Assembly (NCBI RefSeq): GCF_004027225.2
Contig: NC_044288.2
Coordinates: forward strand, 23,260,744 to 23,324,743
Length of the DNA: 64,000 bases
Direction of reading: 5' to 3'
From: Strigops habroptila
Taxonomy: Eukaryota > Chordata > Aves > Psittaciformes > Psittacidae
The notes beneath the pieces are model-generated. The model worked only from the letters and a program-made list of their open reading frames with translations. It was not told the DNA's origin and did not search any database. A program made the translations under genes and the position numbers. Below are positions 37,301 to 45,199 of this stretch, in pieces (the stretch's first letter is position 1; every line of letters starts with the position of its first letter).

Positions 37301-40300
37301 ACCTAATAGTAAGTTAAGAAGTCTTAGCACTTGCTCCCTGTCTGAACAAACTTAGCTGCAGACAGTAAGTCCACCTGGTGTTATCGTTTCCTTTCAAATT
37401 CATTAAACAGGCTGTTTAATTCTTCATGGGTGAAGAGCATCACAGTGTGTTTGTGTGTGTATATATACATATGCACCACTTACTTTCTTCATTGGTGCTT
37501 TCATTTCTTCCTCATCATCCTCTAAGTCATCCTCATCACTACAATTAGAAAGGTAGTCACTCACCATAACTGAAAATTCATACTCACAGCTTTAACCACA
37601 TCAGGAATTAGTCTTCCCCCTCCCTCCCAATAAAATGTTTTACTCGTGAAGGAAGTAACCTTCCCAAGTCTACCTTATACCTTAACACATGGCAAGGTGT
37701 TAGGCCAAATACTACTGTTAAAGCAGTTAAATGCACTCCTTTCTGCTTTAATACTGAAGGCATGTATCTCAGGACTACTACTACTAAAGAAATTCTCAAT
37801 TTATTTGAAGTTAATAAACGACACAATACTGAGTCTTATAACCCAGTATGACATATTTGAATAACTAATTTAAATTGCAGTGCAGAGACAAACTTGAGAC
37901 AATTCTGCTTTCTGCAGCCCAGACAAAAAAAAGCAGCAGCTTGCCCACTTAACATCCAGTTAAGTCATACAAACCATTCTGAAACAGTTAACCCCATATT
38001 TCAAAATACATTTTCAAAACAAGAATACATACTCATCATCATCATCCTCATCTTCATCGTCATCCTCATCATCTTCTGATAATTTTGCTTTTTTCTTTGA
38101 AAAGATCAAGTACGTTTCAGAGTCAATACCACTGCCTTAACAAACAGCAACCTCAATCCAAAACATTTCGTGGCATAGTTACAATACTATCTTCTATCAA
38201 TTTAGCTGAAACCCAGCATGTTACAGCTGCCAAGTCAAAAGCTATTGACAAATTTACAGCATGCTCTAAGCACATGAACCTTTCAATCCTCTTGCAGTAC
38301 ACTGCTTACTCCTAAAGGCAGCAATACTACTAAACCAAAAGAAAATTCTGCAGATAATCTGATTGAAAGTGTGTGTGTATGTATGTGTATATATATACAC
38401 ACACACATCCATGCACATACCTGTGGCGTTTTAGCTCCTCCTCCACTCGCTGGTCTCTTTGTCGAAGTGTTCACAATTTTTGTATCATCTTCCTCATCGT
38501 CTGATTCTGGTTCTTCCTCTAATGCTGATAAAATGATGGCAATGCATAAAAACCCCACTCATTTAACAATAGTTAAAGCAAGATTGCTAGTAAGAAACAA
38601 ACAGAAGAGTACCACCCCCAATTAAATAGGCAAGGCCTTACTGAGGTGCTGAACTGACTGATAGGAAGCTTTCTAGTAGTGATCTAACCACCAAGTTCAA
38701 AACCTTTTTGAGTTGACTATATGTAGATACTACTACACTGAAATCCAAATGGGTGAATAACCATACATACACTGCCTATTAACCTTTCTCACAGAAAAGC
38801 CATAGAAAGGTAAGAATAAAATCTCCGTTTCTATGGAGACACGTTTAGGGTAACTTCTGGAGAGAAAGATCAGTTTCAAAGACAATTCTATGAAGGAGAA
38901 GGCTAGTCCTAGCTTTGTTTTTAGTATAAACTCAAAACTATTTCGTGGGCAGTCTTCTCACACTCTGAAGTTGTAAGCAGAAAGCTCACAGCCTTCTGCT
39001 GTGAGACACTAACACCCACTTCTAAGGAGGGAAATTGGAACTCAAATTGCAAGGCTGACAAACACCCTTTATCCATACAAAACCAGAGGCAAGAATAGGT
39101 ACGCAAGCACTTCCCTGAATTCTGTGGTCCTACCATTACTTCATGCCTCTGAGGACAGTGAATTAAAGATTCACAGGGTGAGTATTAGAAAAAGTAGTGC
39201 TTGAGACACCAGATACAAGTTCTATCTGTGCTGAGAGGTAGCAAGGTCATAGATTAGTAACCAGAGCAATACACACCTACGAGATGTTGACCACTGACAT
39301 AAACAGGCCCTGAACCACATTTCAACCTCAAGACCACTGGTGGTGTGATCTCAAAGCCACCTAATGAAACCTAAGGGAAGAAAAAAAAAAAGAAAAAAAG
39401 GCAGTTTTTTATTCAAATATTAAAGGCAAAGTGTTTTTACAGATAATCCATTCAAATGGAACCAAGAGCACCAACATCTGTAGATTCCAAGGCTAACACA
39501 GTTACTCCTAATTTCCATCTGTCAGAATACTCCAGAACTGCTTAGAGTCAAAAATCAGGGTAAGCCACAACAGGGTTCGTTACACTCTCATCTCTTACTG
39601 TAATTAAAGCCCACCTTCCAAAGCCAGACCAACCCACAATTGTTTCTACTCCGCTTGGCAGCAATACCAATTTGATTATCCCTCACACCTGCCCCCAACA
39701 TTGTGCAGTTCCATTTGTACACCATCAGCAACACTGATTCAAACTACATTCCAGATGGCAGGAATAACAAGCAGGCCCTTAAAATCAACAAAGGGTAGCA
39801 GTCACCTTTGGACTATCTTAAGAGCTTGGCACCTGCGAAAAAACTAGATTTTTTCTTATCCCAGGCTCAAAGAAAAGCAATACAGGCTACAGATGTAACC
39901 TGCTAGCAAATGCTTGCATTTGTATATATAGAGATGACGTGTGTAATTTGAACAAAAGCCTATCATCTCCAGATGACCAGAATAAGTCTACTAGGCATAA
40001 ACCCCCCATATTTAGCTAATTCAGTCAACCAAAACCTTTTCTAACCAGTCTTCCTCACCTGAGACCAAATTTATATGAGATTTTCCCATGTTCCTGTACT
40101 TACCGTGGGCTGCACTGACATTTTCAGCGATGCCAGTACTACTTTAATAGGGTTGCCTTCATAGTCCAACGCTTCTGCTTCTACAACATGTAATTCGTCT
40201 TTGGCTCCAGCCCCTAAGGTAACCTGTGAGGTAAAGAACAGCGTACATTCTGAGAATCTTCCCAAGTATTCTGAAGTCCCTTCAAACTCCACTCATTGTT

Positions 40301-43300
40301 TATCCTCTTTCTGTGTAACACTGGCACAGTGTTTTGATGAGGCCTGAAAGTAACCTTCTGCTTCTAGATTATTGCCTGAAATGGGGTCAGTGACAAGTCC
40401 ACTCAGCACTAAAGCTGGCCCAAGGCAAGAAGTACAAACACATGCCTAGAAGAAGGGGAAAACTGTAACCACTACTACAGAATCACAGCCTTTATCCTTC
40501 CTCTTCCTGCCATGTTTCATCTGCCAATTACTTCACTTCATCAATCTACATAATTTCTGCTTACTTCACATTCAATGGGGAGTTACATCTTAACTGCTCA
40601 GTTCAGTACTGTCATTTATGCATATGCCTTCTGCATTAATCCACCAAAGACTGAGAACTGCTGTCCCAGAGCATTTTGGAACTCAAGTGCCTTACAAGTA
40701 CCAGTCAAAAATCATAGCTGCAGGGAGGCAAATTAGTGACAGACATAGGACAGGCCTGAAATTCCAGTTCTGTGAACCTCTGGCATCTGCATCAGGATTA
40801 CATGCAAGAGATGCGAAAACCAAGAATCCCTGGAAGTACAACAATTATTCCCCAAAACCAGTGAACAAGGAGCTGTTTCCTTTCCCAATGCCCCAGGAAA
40901 CAGAAAGCTCTCAGCCCTCAGTGGAAGGTGTGGGTATAAACACTTCAGGCAGAAGCATACAAATTTAATTTCCATTCTCCAAGAGCTAAGTTTTAGGCAG
41001 GCTATATATAATGATCCAGACTAATCTATCAGACTGAAGACTGAGAAATGGGATACAGGATTCGCTATTCCCAGCAAAATTTGTTACTATAAAGAGATGA
41101 AACTGCTGCTCTGGTCTCACATCTCAAATGTGTTAGCACCACCACCAAATCATGCAGCTGGTGGGACTACCCACTGGGACAAGAATTTAAGAACATGCCC
41201 TCCGCCCCCAGTTACTCCTATAATTTGCACCAGTTTAAGCAATAGTACAGCACTTACTAGTAATTTATTTACTCTGGCAAGCATTCATTCCTGTGCTTTA
41301 ATTTCTACAATGGAGGAATGCACACTGGCAATAAACAGGTAATGAAGCAGTGAGAATCTCTCTATGTTCTCAGCTATCTCTAGTAAGACATGTACAGAAA
41401 CCCTCATGCCCCTTTTAACTTTACACGCATCAATCCTCCTTCCCTTTCACTTTTATCTCCCCACCTCCTTCTGTACCTCATACCCAAGTCCACCACCACA
41501 TTTGTACCTTAACTGACATGTGTCAGTCAGTCTTTATATAGCTTTATATAGTTTTCTACCAGCTGCACAAACCAGTCACCACGTGTTTGCTACCTTCACG
41601 CTTTATCTTCCATCAACTCCTTCCCCTGCTGGCCAAGGCATTTTCTGTTTGTAGCTATGTCTAAGACCTTCCAAGCCTCTTAGACATTTCTAGATTATCA
41701 TTTGTTACTTCAACCCCCATTTCTCCTGTATATCATTTTTTGTCTTTAAAAACATTCAGATATGAGAACAAGCCACATGAACTTGTCCTATACATGCTTT
41801 ACTGCTATATTCTTCCCTCAAAAGAAATTCTAATTAAGAACAAATTAGTCATTGTCAAGCCCAGGCTGCAATTTCCATAAAATTCAAGGACTGAAGACAC
41901 ATGATTCACAAAACCATAATGCCTATATTCAAAGTGTTATAAGTATCACTGTGAACATGTTTGGAGAGTGTTATTATTATGCAAGTCTCCTGCAGGAAAC
42001 AATTCTGCTGCAGGAAGTAATCCATAATTATAAGATTCTCCTGTTTCCAGGTATTATTAAGATATCTCTTTATATTTAAACAAAAACAAGTAATAAGCCA
42101 TAAAGTAGAGATACTACAACTCTAATTCCTTGCCTGTGTAGTTAGGGCATATTATCTTCCTGCTACATGCTCAGCCCAGAACAAAGGCCTTGAAATATTG
42201 TGTCTTGTGTGGCAGCAGAAAGATAAGATGCCCCAACACATTTAACTCTCAGTGTACAAATCCTGATTTCCAGGAGTATCCTGCTCAGCAAGGAACCTGT
42301 TACCTGAATTATCTGAATGAAAGACAGCATTTCCCAGTTACATCTGCAGAGAGCACAAAATCAATGACAACACATTAAAACATAAACGTCCCTCCCCCAT
42401 TTAGATTTAGTTATTAGGTGCTTATGCGAAAAAAAGCACTGGAATTCTGTCTAGAAATATATGGTCAAAATGATATTTATAATAAGATGTAATAAGACAT
42501 GCCCATGTATTATTATTACAAATGTACCCTCCATCCCTTGCTATTGTAGCATCTGAACTACTCCATTAGAGATGTCAGGGTATAAATTTTGGCCTTTAAT
42601 TCCATTTAGTATACATTTATTAATCTACTGTGAATTCATTTTTAAACTCTTCCAGCCTTGCATTCCTTGCTGTAAGCAGAAAAACAACAGTGCAAATCTC
42701 AAAACTTTTAATATGTCCATGCTAAAAACTTCTCGCAACACTGCATGCCACTAAAGTTAAAAACCAAACGATACTTGCCGTTCTCAGAGACAACTGATGC
42801 TCATTTTCTTCATCATCTACTTTGAACTGATAATCCTTATCTGCTTTAAGCTCGCAGCCTACGGAAAGAGCATTTACTTATAAGCCTACTGTTTTACTTT
42901 GACAAGGGTATTTGCTAACTGCTTAGTGTTTTACACCACGCTGCTTCAAGGCTTTGTACTTGCACAGAAAACCCACGAACGGCGCTCGGAGCATCCAAGC
43001 AGAGAAACACGTGGGGTGAGAAAACCCCCTGGCGCGTCCGCGGCCTTCTGCGACCACGCAACTCCCAGCGTGGTGCCTTCGAAGCCCACTTACGTCCAGC
43101 GCTGCCCGAAATACGCCACCCCCGGGAGCAGCAGGCAAGCGCGGCGCGCCACGGCCCAACCGCCCTCCACGTGCTCCCCCCCCACCCCGCCATGTGCTCC
43201 TGCAGCTCCCGGCGCTCCGAGCGCGGCCGCGTCCTTAGGAACGGGCAGGCGGCGGCGCCGTTAACAAAAGCGGGACGGGGCCGGGCTGGGCCGCGCCACG

Positions 43301-43627
43301 CCACGTGCGAGCGGGGCGCCACGTGGGGCGCGCGCGCCGAGCGCGGCCGTTCCCTCCGCGCGCCCTCTCCCCCGACAAGGCCCTTCCCGCCTCTCTCCAC
43401 CTCCCTCCCCCTCGCTCCTGCCCCGCTGAGGCGCGGCCCAAGGCCCGCATGAGCCGCGGCCGCCTCGCAGGCCCCGCCGCCCACCGCCCGGCCCCAAGAC
43501 CCGAAGGAGCGGAGCGGCGGCGCTGACGGGCTCCGGGAGAGCGGAGCCAGTGCGAGCCGTTACCGAAGAGGAAGGTCTGCGGGCGCAGGGGGCCCATGCT
43601 CTCCATGTCCATGGCGCTATCCTCCAT
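31283..43627 (-). CDS. NPM1: Nucleophosmin, complete coding region in 11 exons (294 aa)
   Basis: NPM1 (B23) is a pentameric nucleolar chaperone for histones and ribosomal proteins that shuttles between nucleolus, nucleus and cytoplasm and acts in ribosome export, centrosome duplication and p53/ARF control. The coding order (minus strand) is 43627-43564, 42858-42779, 40223-40104, 39370-39277, 38524-38421, 38094-38033, 37538-37484, 36014-35925, 35013-34912, 32363-32289, 31321-31283. The sum is 885 nt with consistent phases and no stop. Residues about 9-119 form the core oligomerisation domain. Residues about 120-133 and 160-188 are acidic tracts flanking the KRP...KKAK nuclear signal. Residues about 243-294 form the three-helix nucleic-acid-binding domain. 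Trp288 and Trp290, needed for nucleolar localisation, are present. Introns measure 705, 2555, 733, 752, 326, 494, 1469, 911, 2548 and 967 nt. All have GT-AG ends except intron 2 (GC-AG). Confidence 0.97.
31322..32288 (-). other. NPM1: NPM1 intron 10 (967 nt)
   Basis: AT-rich intron with donor GTAACT and acceptor CTTCCAG. I see no repeat, snoRNA or alternative exon in it. Confidence 0.7.
32289..32363 (-). CDS. NPM1: NPM1 exon 10
   Basis: 25 whole codons, [11 protein letters not shown] then [14 protein letters not shown], between acceptor TTTCAAAATAG and donor GTAACT. This is helices 1-2 and the start of helix 3 of the C-terminal nucleic-acid-binding bundle. The FxNYVKNCF core is conserved with mammals. 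Confidence 0.96.
32364..34911 (-). other. NPM1: NPM1 intron 9 (2548 nt)
   Basis: Long AT-rich intron with almost no open frames. I see no repeat or RNA gene. Mammalian NPM1 has an alternative last exon after exon 9 (the short B23.2 form). I could not recognise an equivalent here by eye. Confidence 0.65.
34912..35013 (-). CDS. NPM1: NPM1 exon 9
   Basis: 34 codons between acceptor AATTTTCAG and donor GTGAGT. They start [16 protein letters not shown], which keeps the two TP phosphorylation sites of the LTPKTPK segment. The second half ([16 protein letters not shown]) is the start of the C-terminal domain. Confidence 0.96.
35014..35924 (-). other. NPM1: NPM1 intron 8 (911 nt)
   Basis: No recognised repeat or RNA. 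The short open frames here (for example 35555-35812 plus strand) are not supported as genes. Confidence 0.7.
35925..36014 (-). CDS. NPM1: NPM1 exon 8
   Basis: 30 codons between acceptor TTTCTTTTCAG and donor GTGAGT, starting [19 protein letters not shown]. It is a basic, disordered linker. The position matching human Thr199 (RDTPAK) reads Ala (REAPGK), so the well-studied CDK2 site is absent. Confidence 0.96.
36015..37483 (-). other. NPM1: NPM1 intron 7 (1469 nt)
   Basis: Contains a TG/TA-rich simple stretch at about 37445-37472, close to the exon 7 donor. A TGATGA...CTGA pair near 36087-36158 was examined as a C/D snoRNA and not supported. No other feature was seen. Confidence 0.7.
37445..37472. 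repeat. TG/TA microsatellite in NPM1 intron 7
   Basis: GTGTGTTTGTGTGTGTATATATACAT-type simple sequence, ending about 12 bases from the exon 7 donor. Confidence 0.85.
37484..37538 (-). CDS. NPM1: NPM1 exon 7 (end of long acidic tract)
   Basis: One base completes a split Asp codon, then 18 codons reading [18 protein letters not shown]. The acceptor is TTCTAATTGTAG and the donor GTAAGT. This is the end of the second acidic region followed by a basic cluster. Confidence 0.96.
37539..38032 (-). other. NPM1: NPM1 intron 6 (494 nt)
   Basis: Ordinary intron sequence with no repeat or RNA recognised. Confidence 0.75.
38033..38094 (-). CDS. NPM1: NPM1 exon 6 (acidic tract)
   Basis: 62 nt: KKAKLSE and then an unbroken run of Asp and Glu, built largely from GAT/GAG/GAC/GAA codons, ending in a split Asp codon before donor GTATGT. 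The KKAK completes the nuclear localisation signal begun in exon 5. The acceptor is GATCTTTTCAAAG. Confidence 0.95.
38095..38420 (-). other. NPM1: NPM1 intron 5 (326 nt)
   Basis: The donor end is a self-complementary TG/TA/CA microsatellite (38369-38408). The rest is plain intron. Confidence 0.75.
38369..38408. repeat. Self-complementary GTGT...ATATAT...ACAC microsatellite
   Basis: (GT)n, then TATATATATA, then (AC)n, giving a near-perfect palindrome. It starts 12 bases downstream of the exon 5 donor, so in the NPM1 pre-mRNA it could fold as a hairpin next to the splice site. Confidence 0.9.
38421..38524 (-). CDS. NPM1: NPM1 exon 5 (first acidic tract and NLS)
   Basis: After acceptor CATTTTATCAG, two bases complete Ala120, then [28 protein letters not shown]...KTPQ up to donor GTATGT. 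It holds the short acidic tract and the KRP half of the bipartite nuclear signal. Confidence 0.96.
38525..39276 (-). other. NPM1: NPM1 intron 4 (752 nt)
   Basis: No recognised repeat, RNA or alternative exon. Confidence 0.75.
39277..39370 (-). CDS. NPM1: NPM1 exon 4 (core domain, nuclear export signal)
   Basis: 31 codons and one base: [20 protein letters not shown] then [11 protein letters not shown]. It carries the conserved ITPPVVLRL segment that overlaps the leucine-rich export signal, and the GSGP turn of the pentamer core. The acceptor is AAGGGAAG-less but clear CCCTTAG and the donor is GTGTGT. Confidence 0.96.
39371..40103 (-). other. NPM1: NPM1 intron 3 (733 nt)
   Basis: An A-rich tract (39379-39400 on the plus strand) forms a long pyrimidine tract upstream of the exon 4 acceptor. 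No other feature was seen. Confidence 0.75.
40104..40223 (-). CDS. NPM1: NPM1 exon 3 (core domain)
   Basis: 40 codons between acceptor TTTACCTCACAG and donor [26 protein letters not shown], then [20 protein letters not shown]. This is the [11 protein letters not shown] signature of the nucleoplasmin core and the most recognisable part of the gene. Confidence 0.97.
40224..42778 (-). other. NPM1: NPM1 intron 2 (2555 nt, GC-AG type)
   Basis: The donor reads ACG|GCAAGT and the acceptor CTCACAG. It contains several chance open frames on the plus strand (for example 40618-40968) and no recognised repeat. Confidence 0.75.
42779..42858 (-). CDS. NPM1: NPM1 exon 2
   Basis: Two bases finish Gly22, then [19 protein letters not shown] and HQLSLRT. 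The acceptor is CTTTCCGTAG. The donor is GCAAGT rather than GT, and the reading LRT-VTLGAG across the junction matches the family exactly, so the GC donor is required by the protein. Confidence 0.95.
42859..43563 (-). promoter_or_regulatory. NPM1: NPM1 intron 1 (705 nt) with four CACGTG E-boxes
   Basis: The upstream two thirds belong to the CpG island. Perfect CACGTG E-boxes lie at 43008-43013, 43168-43173, 43302-43307 and 43320-43325. MYC/MAX bind CACGTG and NPM1 is an established MYC target in mammals, with binding in intron 1. The four sites are seen directly. Their use is inferred. Confidence 0.8.
43564..43627 (-). CDS. NPM1: NPM1 exon 1, coding part
   Basis: The start codon ATG begins at 43627 in a strong context (AAC before, G after). 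It reads [21 protein letters not shown] and the first base of Gly22 before donor GTAACG. The PLRPQ...LFG signature is shared with mammalian NPM1. Confidence 0.96.
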
Positions 43628-43699
43628 GTTCTCGGCCTGCTCGCGCGGGAGGGTCGGGACGTGCTGCGGCGCTGCGGGCGGACGCGCACTAAAGGAAGG
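43628..43699 (-). other. NPM1: NPM1 5' UTR with TOP-like 5' end
   Basis: Read on the minus strand, CCTTCCTTT (43699-43691) lies about 26 bases past a TATA-like element. This is the expected start position. A start at C within this tract gives a 5' terminal oligopyrimidine mRNA, in keeping with NPM1 being a known TOP mRNA controlled by mTOR/LARP1. The resulting 5' UTR is about 70 nt. Confidence 0.6.
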
Positions 43700-43745
43700 C
43701 CCGTCCCCGCCCACTCCCAGATATAGCGCGGGCGCTCTCGCGAGA
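43700..43745 (-). promoter_or_regulatory. NPM1: NPM1 core promoter: TATA-like, GC box, TCTCGCGAGA
   Basis: On the minus strand the order is the palindrome TCTCGCGAGA (43745-43736), a CTATATC TATA-like element (about 43726-43720), a GTGGGCGGGG GC box, then the pyrimidine start. TCTCGCGAGA is a widespread vertebrate CpG-island promoter element. The spacing between TATA and TOP tract supports a focused start near 43699. Confidence 0.65.
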
Positions 43746-44375
43746 CCCGCGCGCCGCCGCACGCGCCCCCCTCCCCTCCTAGCGCCGCCTCCGCGCACGC
43801 GCCGCTCCGCGAGCGGATGGGTGGTCGCGGGCGCTCCGCCGCGCGCGCGGCAGCCACAAGATGGAGGCGGCCGCGGCACCGCCCGCCCGGACACCCGCTG
43901 CGGTGCGCCGCCTGGGCACGTCCCGCTTCCCGCGGGCAGCCTGCAGGCACCGGCTGCGCGGCGCCGCGAAACGGCTGTCCGCGGGCGGCAGGGGATCGAC
44001 ACCGGGGGTCCTGCGACGCAGAGGGCGCCGCGACCCGCCTCTCGCCTCAGGTGTCCCCCCCCCCCCCGCCTCGGCCGGCGGGCCGCGCCGTGCTGTCGAG
44101 GGGGAGCGGCCCTGCGTGGCGGGGAGCAGCCCTCGGGGGGCACAGCGCTGCTCGCAGACCCCCAGGCTCGCTGCGGTAGCAGAGAACCGAAAGGCTTCTC
44201 TGGAGGAGCGGGGAGTGCGAGCGCGGCCATGCGGCTGCCAGGCCTGAGTCACATCGCCCTGGAGCTGCGTCTGGTAGTGCTCCTCCGGGCAGGGGAAGGC
44301 CGCGCTGCAGTGAACGCTCCTCCTATGGCTGTGCTGTGTGTGCCGTGAGCAGCTGGCTCCTCTCGGCTCTGATGG

Positions 44376-44381
44376 AATAAA
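44376..44381 (+). terminator. Candidate plus-strand poly(A) signal upstream of NPM1
   Basis: AATAAA on the plus strand about 520 bases beyond the YY1-like motif and about 680 bases beyond the NPM1 start. It would allow a short divergent transcript from the shared CpG island. The signal is seen and the transcript is inferred. Confidence 0.3.
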
Positions 44382-44941
44382 AACATTCTCTTTACTGTCT
44401 GCATACCCATTAAGATGAGCTGCTGCTGCTCCCTGTACCGCTGGGCTGTGAGCACCAGGGAGCAACAGTATTTTGGGAACCCTCCTTTCAACTGGTATTT
44501 GATGGGAGTTAAGTATTATGTTTTTTATGTGAATGGACACGAGGACATCTGTCACAACAAAATTAAGTCAGATTGAGAGCCACAAGCCTTGAAAAGGCTT
44601 GTGTATGCATTAGCCCGGGTAGTCCATCGGTGACCCTGGGCAGGGCACACCTTCGAGTTGCTGTTCCAAGGCTGTCCTCATGTCCAGGGGCTGATCTGCG
44701 AAAACATCTCTTGGGTGCTCTAAGTTAGATAATCTCAAGATTACTTCTACCTGAACACTCATTCTTCAAAAATAAAAGTATGTAACTTCTTAGTGCTCAT
44801 ATTTCTCCATTTTTTTTTGAAATGTTTAACTCGTTACACCTCCATTCGTATTCATAAAGGAAGAACATTAAGTTCCGTAGCTGAAAATAAGACAAACTGA
44901 AACAAAAAAAAGAACTGACACAAGAGTAAAGTGAATCTTAC

Positions 44942-44993
44942 CTGTCAAAACGTGGCATTCACCACCTTTCTCACTCTCCCAGAAAGCTCACCC
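44942..44993 (-). other. Candidate exon B of an unidentified minus-strand transcript
   Basis: 52 nt bounded by a good acceptor (CTTACTGTTTTTACAG) and a consensus donor (CAG|GTAAGA). Joined to the candidate exon at 45101-45199 it keeps an open frame that ends in TGA three bases before the donor. I recognise no protein family. It could equally be a non-coding exon or a chance pairing of splice-like sites. Confidence 0.25.
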
Positions 44994-45100
44994 CTGTAAA
45001 AACAGTAAGGACAATTCCACAGTACATCTAATTCATCTTATTTTCAAATGTAAAGTCTCCTATTGGCAAGACACAATTAATTTTCCAAATACAAGGTTAC

Positions 45101-45199
45101 CTGAGCCATGGGTTCACAAGGATACGATCCCATACACTCTTGTTAACATTAAAGCAGATCATCTGCTGAGGTGGTGTCAAGTGGGTTGCCACAGGCTCA
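45101..45199 (-). other. Candidate exon A of an unidentified minus-strand transcript
   Basis: 99 nt between acceptor TTATCATTGTATTTTAG and donor CTCAG|GTAACC. It is open in the frame T-GAG-CCT..., reading EPVATHLTPPQQMICFNV and on to VNPWL, with a split codon (AG) completed by the G that opens exon B. The intron to exon B would be 107 nt. No homologue comes to mind and no upstream exon could be identified. Confidence 0.25.

Larger units (their letters stand above)
43050..44250. promoter_or_regulatory. CpG island over the NPM1 promoter
   Basis: About 1.2 kb of very high CpG density spanning NPM1 intron 1, exon 1 and the upstream flank. The long open frames here (for example 331 codons at 43235-44230 minus, 250 codons at 43596-44348 plus) come from GC richness and overlap NPM1 exon 1 in other frames or orientation. 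An AAGATGGAGGCGGC word at 43858-43871 resembles the YY1 promoter motif. A C13 run lies at 44055-44067. Confidence 0.85.

Noticed and set aside
38371..38625. 84-codon plus-strand frame over NPM1 exon 5
   Set aside because: It is the antisense shadow of exon 5 and the neighbouring microsatellite.
43235..44230. 331-codon minus-strand frame across the NPM1 CpG island, with exon 1 read through into intron 1
   Set aside because: It reads through the NPM1 exon 1 donor. The rest is GC-driven open frame with low-complexity Arg/Pro/Ala/Gly composition.
43596..44348. 250-codon plus-strand frame in the CpG island
   Set aside because: It is antisense to NPM1 exon 1, Arg/Pro/Ala-rich, and best explained by base composition. 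Only a possible non-coding divergent transcript is kept as a finding.
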